A stretch of 64,000 bases of DNA, from the NCBI GenBank assembly GCA_963573305.1, contig OY754333.1, forward strand, positions 15,832,599 to 15,896,598, in the 5' to 3' direction. Below the pieces are notes generated by a model. It saw nothing but the letters and a program-made list of their open reading frames with translations, did not search any database and was not told the DNA's origin. The position numbers and the translations under genes are program-made. This document shows positions 13,071 through 22,539 of this stretch, piece after piece (within the stretch, counting starts at the first letter, position 1; the number at the start of each line of letters is the position of its first letter). Source of the stretch: Pyrrhosoma nymphula. Its lineage: Eukaryota; Arthropoda; Insecta; Odonata; Coenagrionidae.

Positions 13071-13508
13071 TCATTCATCATTCTTTGGATGAACTGTATA
13101 AATACGGCCAAGAGCATCAGTAGAACGCACATCCGGATGACCAGGAACCGCGTCGCCTTGCTTCCGACGTTGAACTTTCCTCGATGAAGCGTTCCAAGTG
13201 TAATAACGTGGCATCTCTGAGTAAAACAACGTTCGGGCAAACGGATCGCTTTGGCAAGTCGCAAAGAAACTCGTCAATGTTGTCGCTGGAGGTGCTTCAG
13301 CTCGTTGTGCAACATTCGACGCGGTGAAATAAACTCGTTGCCCATTCTCCAGATGAACCGCCAAATGTACAACAGTGGGATGACGTTCGTGAATAGGGAA
13401 TGAGAAAATACACCAAATCGCTTCATTGCAGTTCAAATATCGACCAAGTTGATAGCTGGTAATTTCATCGTTGATATCGGTGGTTTGGATGCCAAAAACT
13501 GCCATATC
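13071..13508 (-). pseudogene. Helitron RepHel linker, after nested insertion
   Basis: The frame starts at Asp-Met-Ala-Val-Phe-Gly and continues LGRYLNCNEA...FPIHERHPTVVHLAVHLENG, the conserved block between the Rep and helicase domains of Helitron proteins. The Asp codon at 13508-13506 would directly follow the Lys-Gly-Ser at 14485-14477 once the retrotransposon is removed, giving KGSDMAVFG. The frame ends at a TGA where related elements usually have Cys-Tyr-Tyr-Leu-Arg. Confidence 0.85.
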
Positions 13509-13534
13509 ATCTACATCTACATCTACATCTACAT
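13509..13534 (-). repeat. TAGATG-repeat 3' tail of the non-LTR element
   Basis: About four units of the hexamer, written on the plus strand as ATCTAC, abut the Helitron codon at 13508. This is the 3' terminus of the insertion. Confidence 0.85.
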
Positions 13535-13629
13535 ATTACCCCGCAAGCCACCTCAATAGGCCTGTGGCGGGGGGTGTTAGGACACCAGCCGTTTAAAGAT
13601 AAAAAGGAAACGCTCTAATGAAATTACGC

Positions 13630-14472
13630 CTAGCATTTATTATAGTCCCTTATTGTTCGGGGGAAAAACGAATTCCCATACCTATCCGTTCGGCAAAATA
13701 TCTCTCTTAATTTATCGTTTCTGTCGGACCTGGAAATATAGTGGGGTTCTAATATGATGTTCTCCGTGTCGCTCTGAAAGATATCTATTCTCAATTGTTC
13801 AAGCAATCTAAGCCTAGCGCGTAGCCTCCGAGTCTCTAGCGGTTCCCAGCCTAACTCGTTTAACATCTGTGTAACGCTGTCAGTACGCCCGTAGCAGTTT
13901 TTGACGAATCGCGCAGCTTTCCTTTGTATTTTATTAAGTTCCCGGACTAAGTCTTTCTGCACCGGATCCCATATGCTCGCTGCATATTCAAGGTGTGGCC
14001 GGACGAGTGCGAAATAGCACCTCTCTTTTACTTTTTCATCCGAAAATCTTCCCACAATACGCTTGACGAATCCTAGCTTCTTCAGAGCTCTGCCACAAAT
14101 ATTTCTTATATGTGCTCCCCACGATAGGTCCGAAGTTATCGTAACTCCTAGATACTTCACTTCATCTTTCGCCTTTATGTTAACACCATCCACAGCATAT
14201 ATATGGGAATAGTTGGACGACCTCCGCAAGAATTGTACCGCCGTGCATTTGCTTAGATTAAGTTCGAGTCCCCACTCTTGGCTCCAATAATGAACGTTGT
14301 TTAAATCCGATGATAAGGTTTCGAAGTCAGAGTGATCACTAATTTCACGATAGATGACAGCGTCGTCGGCAAATAAACGTATTTTACTGCTAATTCGAGA
14401 GCATAGATCATTTATGTATATAATGAACAAAAGGGGTCCGATCACGCTTCCTTGCGGGACACCTGATGTCAC
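13630..14472 (-). CDS. Reverse transcriptase, C-terminal part (jockey/CR1-type non-LTR)
   Basis: An uninterrupted frame of 280 residues. It opens with the RT phrase SGVPQGSVIGPLLF and continues through IYINDL. The catalytic box LFADDAVIY follows at about residues 33-41, then a W-x-x-E-W-G-L-E-L-N thumb region and KYLGVTI. The C-terminal block RPHLEYAASIWDP is typical of jockey/CR1-superfamily elements, and the frame ends FFPRTIRDYNKC. The endonuclease and the N-terminal RT motifs are missing because of 5' truncation, so no functional enzyme is expected. The listed start is simply the first Met inside the truncated frame. Confidence 0.88.
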   Translation of the reverse strand: MTSGVPQGSVIGPLLFIIYINDLCSRISSKIRLFADDAVIYREISDHSDFETLSSDLNNVHYWSQEWGLELNLSKCTAVQFLRRSSNYSHIYAVDGVNIKAKDEVKYLGVTITSDLSWGAHIRNICGRALKKLGFVKRIVGRFSDEKVKERCYFALVRPHLEYAASIWDPVQKDLVRELNKIQRKAARFVKNCYGRTDSVTQMLNELGWEPLETRRLRARLRLLEQLRIDIFQSDTENIILEPHYISRSDRNDKLREIFCRTDRYGNSFFPRTIRDYNKC

Positions 14473-14476
14473 TTTA

Positions 14477-14833
14477 ACTGCCTTTCAAGACATATTTACA
14501 TATGTATTTGATCGACTTCACGGAATGGCAATACTCAACGTTGCAATGTGTCTTGAATGTTTTTGAAAGCAGTGTAGAATATGGAACAATCCAACTGTTG
14601 TCGACCACGAAATTTTTTCCTTTCACTTTCGTTATGATAGTACGACCGTTATCATGAGGGGATCGACGCCGATATAGCGGATAACCATCGTTGCCAGTGA
14701 CAGTTTCCGCCGTGAATTTTCGTGGATAACGCTTTGAACAATAGCCGTCAACCATGCATGGTGATTGGGTGTTGATGGCGCCACAAGGTCCATGAATCAT
14801 ATTCGTAATTACAACATCATGTAGGGCCGACAA
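14477..14833 (-). pseudogene. Helitron Rep domain, Tyr-motif half only
   Basis: The frame reads ALHDVVITNMIHGPCG, then SPCM, DGYPLYRRR and VVDNSWIVPYSTLL, and ends IKYICKYVLKGS. This is the C-terminal part of the Helitron-like replication initiator and includes the tyrosine-bearing KYxxKY motif that carries out strand nicking. The preceding HUH metal-binding part and the zinc-finger region, normally several hundred residues, are absent. The upstream N-terminal frame joins about 20 bases away in another phase, so an out-of-frame deletion of perhaps a kilobase or more removed them. Confidence 0.85.
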
Positions 14834-15033
14834 CTTCTCATTGCCAACCGGGCCGTTTCACGGGTTTCCTCTCGTTCCACTTCGGTTTGAAAAGCTCGAA
14901 GCCGGCCCATACTAACGCGGCGCTCTTCGCGTGCGTTTTCTCGTTCTTCTTCGGTGGATTCATTCACAATGTTCCGAAGCCTAATTGCATTACGGCTTTG
15001 TTGGGAAAGATTAGATCTTCTGCGTCGAGGCAT
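14809..15033 (-). pseudogene. Helitron N-terminal charged region
   Basis: A 74-codon frame beginning MPRRRR and rich in Arg and Glu (RRSNLSQQSR, EEERENAREERR). This matches the repetitive charged N-terminus of insect Helitron proteins. The last dozen residues are read-through after the deletion junction near 14845, where the Rep frame enters in a different phase. Confidence 0.7.
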
Positions 15034-15281
15034 AATAATAAGAAAGCAAACAAATTGACCGGTAACCTAAATGTTTGCTTGTTGTCTGTGATTTGTTTAC
15101 AAATACGGTAGTGACGTGTCAACTTGAGCTGGGCTTAGGACCGACTGGACAATTGTTGCAGTGTTACTAACTCCTAAATAATATCCCTAATATCAAGATT
15201 AATTTTTTCCGTCAACTTTGACTATTTTTTAATGGTTATTCTGCTAATAGGGGCTTAGACGAATCCAAAAAACTAAATACC

Positions 15282-15323
15282 ATTAAAATCGGTACAGCCG
15301 TTCTCGAGTTATAAATGGTGTAA
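15282..15323 (-). repeat. Helitron subterminal inverted repeat, right arm
   Basis: Partner of 11017-11058, matching at 39 of 42 positions in inverted orientation. It lies about 36 bases inside the TC end. Looser similarity continues inward to about 15261. Confidence 0.85.
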
Positions 15324-15702
15324 CTAACACGATTTTCGACTTTGTTTTATATATATAGATTTATAGGGCCTCGTATACTTCTAGTTTGTGGTTAAACGTG
15401 TATGCTAGCAGTGTTAGGTTTTTTTCAGCGAATCGGTGTCCTGTTGTAAATAAGTGTTTCACGAATTCTGATTTATTAAATGGCCATTTTTATGGTTATT
15501 TGAACCTGACCGTAGGATTACGCTTGGTTTGTATGTATATGAGTGTTCACAAGTGCTACATTTAATTTTATGCATTCCTGACCTCTCTGAGGGTGGAGTC
15601 TTATCTTATGGATTTTAAAGTAAAAAGAATCAAAATTCTATTGATTTTATCGGCAATTTGGATTAATCTTTAATTTAACCTTGAGAGGTATGGTTTAGTG
15701 CA

Positions 15703-15772
15703 TGTTGGTGAAAACTCACCCCCTGCTACACACCCTTGAGGTGACTTGCAGAGTACCATGTAGATTTAGATG
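15703..15772 (+). repeat. 3' end of the TAGATG-tailed non-LTR family
   Basis: About 70 bases resemble the 3' UTR end of the nested element at 13509-13590, read on the opposite strand: TTGGTG, CACCCCCTGC, then TTGAGGTGACTTGCAGAGTA and a decayed GTAGATTTAGATGT tail. It is a short, old, severely 5'-truncated copy only 340 bp from the Helitron end. Confidence 0.75.
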
Positions 15773-18700
15773 TCAATAATTGTATTAAGAGCCTTAAAGT
15801 GCCATAAACTTGGCTTAAATTACGAAATGAACATTATTAAGTTGGCAATAAATATTTGCAACCTTGGGAACTCAGGTAGTCAAACGTGGAGACTACATAA
15901 TTCCCCCGTGCGAAGGTAGTACGTAGGGAATGAACTAATCTACTGACATGGTCTTCTGCGCAACTGCCACCATGTTTTGCGGCCACTAAACCCACCTATT
16001 CTTACAGTTAGTTGCGCAAATGACCTAATTTCTACAGTCTCTCCTAATAAGTACTTCTACTATGACCCCCGGCAGGTTTCCTCTTTCTCCAAATTTGGTA
16101 AGAATATGCATTTCCAGGAATGAGATCGCAGTGCTGTTAATCATTCTTACTCGCAATATGTATGGGGAGTTACTGAATATTGAATAGTCAAATTTAAAAT
16201 CGCACATTTGCTTTTTAATTAATTATTATGAAATATATTAATCAAATCAAGCCGAAAACAATACCGAATACGCGGTAATTTGTTATAAAAATGATCCCAG
16301 TTCATACGAAGTTCCTAGAACATTCCTTAGATTGTAGTAAGGTGTAATACATTTCCTTGTAGTAAAGCATAGAGTAAATTCAGGCTTCCTTACAGGTAAC
16401 GAGTCTCCTAGTCTTTTCATCAGCTAGTTTTAGCAATACTAGTAGCAGAAGTTAGACAATGACGTCTATTTTCTCTGTTACTTCTATTGTTGGACTGAAT
16501 AGTTTCATGAAAGAGAAACAGAGAATACAACTGGCTAGCCTAGTGGAGGTAATACCTCCTTCGCTAATTGGAAACAAACTTGTCTACTACCACACAACAT
16601 TCGTTCCCTTGCCCTGCCCTTGGTCTAGAGTGGCAAACGACCACTGGATTTGTCTGTCGTTCACTGGACGTCGAGTTGGAGAAGAAACACCCAGATGCGG
16701 ACACGGGGTCAACTAAATAAACCCATGCCGGTGGTAAGTATATAAGTACAAACCCAGAAAAATCAAAATTCTTTAAAAAAATTAAACTCATCCTAAAACT
16801 GTGAAACCTCATTGAACTGTATTGTTTCAGCTTGTATGCAAGATAAATATGAATGGACTATAGGAATGATCAAAATGATAATTCCATCTGAAGCAACCCC
16901 ATCGAATAGACATTTCATCAAGTTCCTAAGTTAAATATTTCCACCAGTTTCAATTTCAAAGCATCTTCTCTCTATGAGTTACTGAGTTGTAAATGAGCAC
17001 TTCTTAATATGTTGGTTTATTTTCCATAGCAGTTCCGTTGAAGCCCACATCTGCCGACTTGATCTTAGTCCTTCCCATTTATTCTAATTACTAAGTATTC
17101 CAACAATATTTACCGCAGTAAGCGAATTTTTCTGAATGAGTGTTTTAACTTCCATGCTATAGTATTCCCAGTTATTTAATGATAACAGCAGCGAGTGATA
17201 ACTAAAAGCATTAACATGGAATTTTGCTCATTACGTATTATAATCTAGCTGCTCACCTTGTGAAAAACAAAGAAAATTCAAGACAAATGAAGAGGTATAA
17301 ATAATAGAAGTCTAGAATTAAATAAAAGCCAGCAGCTAAAAGATTAATGAAAAAATCAAATACGCGGGTTTTGGGTATTTTTGGTAGGACGACGTAATAC
17401 GGAATGTCCAGGAGGATTTGCAAGCAATGATGTATTTCACTCACTTTTAAAATTTGTAGATAGAAATAATTTTTTAAAAAAGCATTCAATGAATAATCCT
17501 GTAAGTCATTATGACGGCATTCGTTTGCACGTGTCCAAAAAAAAAGTAAATAAGGTAAATCCTGTTTCAGAGAGGAAACGCAGCCACAAACTCTCACCGA
17601 ATTAAAATGTGACCACATGCCTCAGCTGTCTCTGTTTTTCAGGGAAAGAAAAAACTGAGATAAATCAGCACTTTCCCGATCGATTGCTAAACACATTATT
17701 CGAAAGAATCAAATAATTTTTCCCAAAGAAATAGAAAAAAAACCATTCATATTATTAGGAAGTGGATTTGAAATTTGGTTACTGCAATCGTTCACTATGT
17801 CTTAGGGTAAATTCTTTTATATCATTTTTCGTCTACCTTCGCACATATATCGCCAGGCCATTTTAATAAAGATTTAAATGTTGGATCTTGGCAATGAACC
17901 AGAAAAAGCGCTAACGCCTAAAAATAGGCTCCATGGGATACGCTATGCTGATAACCTTCGAGTAATTTACCATAGCAGCACCTTATTTCCCGAAAGTTTG
18001 GCAATTTCCAAACGGTATTTCAACTTTATTTTTTCCCTCCGGCAACCTGATTTCACTCTTTTCTGCTAAGCCTCAAGACCCGGAGGATGGAGAGGATTCA
18101 ACTACGTGAGTGGAAGGTGTGCGCAGGTAGAGGTCGCGCAAAATTGGAAATGAACTGGGTGAACGAAGTGCTTTCTCATCGCCTGAGCAAGATGAAATGG
18201 CCGCCATAGAAAAGGGCCTATGGGAAAAAGAGGGGAAAAGTGATGGTGCTGGGAGATTAGGAAGAGCAGGTCGGGAGGGAGAATGAAAAAGCGTGGGGAT
18301 ATTTCCTGATGAATTCCGCGGCCTCGTTTACTTTTTTTTCTCGGCACGTGTCGAGAGAGACTTTTCTCGGAAAAGAGTAATTATTGGAAAGGGTACGAGG
18401 AAATTATGCTAATGAGAATTGGTTATACAATGCTAATGTGAATGAAGGAAGTGGGTGTAAAATTGAGGATCGGTTATAAAAAATACATATCGCGTAATTT
18501 GCTTCGATGCTGATAAAAATCATTGAAATGGGCTATTGATAACAGGAAGTTTTCGGAGAAAGACGTTTTAGGGGGGAGGGGCACAATAACAATAAGAGGA
18601 ACGACACGTGTGGACACGAATGGTGGTAGGCAAGAATGTTTCTCACGAAATAAGCGAGGAAAATACATCACGGAAGACTAAAATATATCTCACGTATAGC

Positions 18701-19480
18701 ATATGCCACGAAAAGAATACTGATACAAGGAAAATTTTCGAAGGTTTATCTCGAACAAAATTACGCCTTGATTCCCCCCTCGCAGTTCTTGATCTCTTCG
18801 AACACCAACATAAGTATACATCACGGAAATCGTAACATAATTTATATTCGTCAAATGTCGTGAAGTACGCAGTAACGCAACACACTAGTGGATTTGTTGA
18901 AAGCTATCAGCACAGTGCATCAGGTAATGCATTAGAAGATAATCGGTGTAGACAAAGAGTGGAGAATGAAACACTTCAAGCAAAAAGATGGCAACAAATA
19001 ACAAGCAAATGGCCTAACATTTAGGGAAAATTGAAAGTGGTGCAGTGGTAGTGAAATTGATCCTTACTTAATAATTAATAAAGTTGTAATGCAGAGCTTG
19101 CACAGAGATAAATGATTAAGGGCTTTTGATGACAAGTGGTGGAGTGATAAAACCCAAAATCCAATATGAATTATTAGAGCAAAATGAAAAGAATATTTCT
19201 AATTAAATCAGAGATAGAAATCTATCCATATCCATATAGCTAGAACCACTGCGATACAACCTGGCATTAACAACTTAAAACTTTAAGCTACTTAAGCTCA
19301 AAATATGTCATTAGTTGTGAAAACTCAGCTTATGTTCTATATCTGGGTAACAAAAAGTAAAAATCTCTATTGTTGGAGCGAGATCGTGAGAATTGAACCT
19401 CTTTACCCTCATTTTTCTCTACCAACCTAACCTTGCCATAGCCTTGCGCATTAGTTACATTGCTCCAAGTACCTGCATTA
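15773..19480. other. AT-rich intronic DNA
   Basis: No exon, RNA gene or recognisable element seen. Frames such as 16459-16716 (+) and 17253-17618 (-) are low-complexity or hydrophobic and carry no family signature. Confidence 0.4.
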
Positions 19481-19596
19481 TGGAAGGCTATTCGGGTTTC
19501 CACCTGATTAGCCCTGAGGATGGATCTCGACTCTAGTTCCGAAACGTTGGTAGCAATGAGAGGAGTGACCCGGTGGCAAACCCGAATAACCTTCCA
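19481..19596 (+). ncRNA. Hammerhead-ribozyme-like element (degenerate, Penelope-type)
   Basis: The core order is CTGAGGA (19514-19520), a stem II GGATCT(loop)AGTTCC with one mismatch, GAAA (19541-19544), and a stem III CGTTG-GTAG-CAATG. This is enclosed by an exceptionally long stem I: 19481-19504 pairs with 19572-19596 with one mismatch and one bulge. This order (stem I, CUGANGA, stem II, GAAA, stem III, stem I) is that of a type I hammerhead. The UH dinucleotide expected at the cleavage site after stem III reads AG here, so self-cleavage is probably lost. Penelope-like retroelements are known to carry such motifs in their terminal repeats. Confidence 0.6.
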
Positions 19597-19984
19597 TGGC
19601 GCTATACGCCGGGAAAACATCAGGCTTTACTTCAGTATCTTCATTATTCCACCTGGGGGCTTAAGACCTAAAGACTCCCACATCCATAAACAAGTCTCCT
19701 TCAGCATTATCGTACATGGCTCTCTCCATCTACCCATTCTTCCTATATTGCTCCGTGTTATTTTGAATACTTTCTTTACGGATTCGACGTCCGCTTATTC
19801 TCCTTCTAAACCTGATCATAGAAATAGACTTCTTTTACATATTATCCATTACTGAAGCGCTCTATCCACAATCCTTTAGAACCCATTCATTTCTCAACAT
19901 TTCAATTTTACCGCTAACAATTTTCCCTCTATATGCCATGGACAACTGTCATAAGGTTTACCTTTATGTGCCAAAATGTCAGGC

Positions 19985-20367
19985 CTCTGAAAAAGAAAGA
20001 CGAGAATAGGCTGCTGGCGTTTGAAATGTGGGTGTGGAGGAGAATGGAGAAAGTACGATGGACGGATAGGAAGGCAAACGAAGAAGTGCTTGATATGGTG
20101 GTTGAAGAAAGGAAAGTTCTTAGGGAGGTTAAGAGGAGGTGTGGTAAAATGTTAAAATTGGTAATTAAAGACGAATAGCAGTTGAAAACCACGATGGAGG
20201 GGAGGACATGGGGTTGGCGGGGAAGGGGAAGGAAGAGAATTGGTTGTATGTACGGGATGAGGACAGGTAGGACATGTCCTGAGATGAAAACCTTTATCGC
20301 GCTGGCAGGTAGGGGTAAATTCGAAGAGAAATTTTCCATTTTAACCTACCTCAACTGGTGGATTACC
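19985..20367 (+). repeat. RTE-type retrotransposon 3' fragment
   Basis: Plus-strand frames show ENRLLAFEMWVWRRMEK, VRWTDRKANEEVLDMV, a KVLREVKRRCGKM-like helix and a GWRGRGRKRIG block, the C-terminal end of the RTE-family reverse transcriptase. A single stop at about 20176 separates the two parts. The last 34 bases (20334-20367) recur at 52417-52450 with three differences and may mark the element's 3' end. Confidence 0.75.
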
Positions 20368-22134
20368 CAAACACTAACAAAACTACCCTTAATACTAAGA
20401 AACGCAAGTTTCACATCATGCTGCGACGTCAAGTTCGTAGTGGTAGCAAAAGTTATTACGGCATACGGCTGAAAGCTGAGGTTGTTAGTCTACTCTGAAC
20501 AAAAGGCGACGAGTGGTGAATTTTGACGCCCCATAAAACGGATGGAGTCACACGCTTGAATGGCTCTTTACATTCTTACTCAATATCAGCCTATTTTTTG
20601 ACGCCTAAGAAACATCTCCTGGATCAATGTCGGACAAAGTGACTCTCGGGGTTCCACAGAAATATTCACTCATTTGTCATTCAAACCTTTACTTTCTATC
20701 CCATAGTGAGTGACATGCAACTATTATTACTGAATACTTTTGTCTCAGCCTCAACAATGAACAAAAAATCACGGCCACTGAATAAATTAGTTATGCATGT
20801 ATTTACCTATACGATTTATTTAATATCCCGTATATGTGACCAACTCGTTAGTGTAAAAATTAAATCAAAGGAAAATGATGGGTAACTATTTTATTAATTG
20901 AACAAATAAAATGACTAAACACCAGAATCATATCATCATATTGAAACAATGATTTTATATATCAGCATAAGTCTTAAGATATTGAAAACGCGCGAACTTA
21001 TGCCTTTCCCAATGAAAGGCCGAGTAAGAATACACTAATTTGCAAGTCATTAGTAAGTGGTAAAAATTATAATTTCAAGGTAGGAATCAGTTTACTGGCA
21101 ATCAACTGTCACACCAAACCATAGCGTAACGGAAATCGTTAGTATTCATGCATTTTAGTGTAAGAAAACCAGCCAAACTAATTTGCCTTGATTCAAAGCG
21201 GAGGGATTAATATTTGATTCTCTCAAAATACTTGACTCTTTGAACCATTTTTCATCAGAGATATTAACGTAACACTACCTTCCAACTTAATTGGAATCCT
21301 ACCGAATAGGAATCGTCAACATCATAATTGCTTAACTTCAGAAAGCTACCGATCATTTCAAGCTCGGTGCCAATGATTTCACTTAGTTATACGTGACATG
21401 CAATCCCAAAGGTCACCGCTCATCGAGTTAATTACATTCTTTTAGATATAAATTTTATTTATTTTTTCAAAAATTGCTCCACATTGCATTCACCATGCTT
21501 GTACTTGCAATAAAGCTAGAATTAAAAGGGAGTTCTATTTTTTAACAATTTCACTGAGATCCTACGTGGAATTAACGAAGCTAACAAAGTCCGCCAGCAG
21601 AGTGAACTCTTAGTTAATACTAACTCTCTGGTGGGCAGCACAGAACAAGAGGTAATGGTGTGTATTAATTATGTGGCTTCAAAATCTTTTAATGGCCATA
21701 TGGTCATTTATTTAAACAGAGGAATTTGAAAAAAATTATCCTCATGGCTCTGGGTTACGTATAATCATAAAAAAAGCTTCGTAAAACTGACATACTGCAT
21801 GGAGAATTTCGGTAAAAGTGGAAGAGCATGCGAACACCGCATAGTCAGGACTGCGAAAAAAACAGTGCATAGCACTTGTATGTCTGACTTTAAGGCCTAG
21901 GAATGGAGGCTGATTTCGTTAATATTTCCGCGATGTGCACTGCCGAATTAGGATGAAAAACAGCAAAGGTTGAACAAATTTTCCGACACAAACTTAAGTA
22001 TACATGCTTTTTATCCATACCTTAGAGTATTTTTGATTTATTTTGGTTATTAAATAGGTTTATTTAGATGATTCCTCTTCATAGCCTCTTTTTTATAATG
22101 TACCTACTTTTTTCTTTCAGAAGATATAGGTGTA
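20368..22134. other. AT-rich intronic DNA
   Basis: No coding or repeat signature recognised. Confidence 0.4.
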
Positions 22135-22539
22135 TTTGAAAAATATTTATTCACTTAGCCAACGTTTCCCATTTGTATACATGCTTCTTCAGGGCTACAA
22201 TGAAAACTATTGGGCGTATTTTACATCAATGCAGAATCTTTTACAATTCTTGTACATAGTTATGTTAAAAAGTTTATATACATATGATTTTTCAACTTCC
22301 CTCAGAGAGTTACTTCTGAATTAATTAAGATCTCATCAAAAAAATAATTCAGAAGGAACTCTCTCTGAGTTAACTTGAAATATCATATGTATGTATAGTT
22401 TTTAACATAACTATGTAGTACAAAAAACTGTAAACAATTTTACATTGATGTACAATACACCAATAATTTCCATTTCAGAACTGAAGAAGCATGTATACAA
22501 ATGCGAAACGTTGGAAAAGAGAATAAATATTTTTCAAAT
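22135..22539. repeat. 405-bp foldback of two opposed Penelope-type 3' ends
   Basis: The left arm (22135-22330) and right arm (22340-22539) are imperfect inverted copies about 200 bases long with almost no spacer, centred near 22337. Reading outward, each arm contains CTGAAGA, a short GCAT/ATGC stem, then GAAACGTTGG and an AATAAATATTTTTCAAAT end. This is the CUGANGA...GAAAC order of Penelope-associated hammerhead motifs. Outer segments match closely and inner segments contain indels. Transcription of either strand would give a long hairpin. It could also be classed as a MITE; no convincing target duplication was seen. Confidence 0.75.

Larger units (their letters stand above)
13509..14476 (-). 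mobile_element. 5'-truncated non-LTR retrotransposon nested in the Helitron
   Basis: This 968-bp insertion splits the Helitron frame precisely between a Ser and an Asp codon. It contains the last two thirds of a reverse transcriptase and a 3' UTR of about 95 bases, and it ends in repeats of TAGATG (13509-13534) rather than poly(A). Both elements lie on the minus strand. No clear target-site duplication is visible. The insert's frame has no stops, whereas the surrounding Helitron has several, consistent with it being the younger insertion. Two further 3' ends of this family occur at 15703-15772 and 53873-53932. Confidence 0.88.
10966..15359 (-). mobile_element. Helitron, degenerate, with nested retrotransposon
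   Basis: On the minus strand the element begins with TCTATATATATAAAAC at 15359 and ends with GGGTCAGCTAG at 10966. It is flanked by A on the 5' side and T on the 3' side, which is the rolling-circle Helitron pattern (5' TC, 3' CTRR, insertion between A and T). A GC-rich hairpin precedes the 3' CTAG. Inside, in order, are an Arg/Glu-rich N-terminus, the Tyr-motif end of Rep, the linker region and a Pif1-type helicase. The whole is 4394 bp, of which 968 bp is a later retrotransposon insertion. It lies in the sense orientation of the host gene's 17.3-kb intron. Four in-frame stops and a deletion of the Rep HUH part mean it cannot move by itself. Confidence 0.9.
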
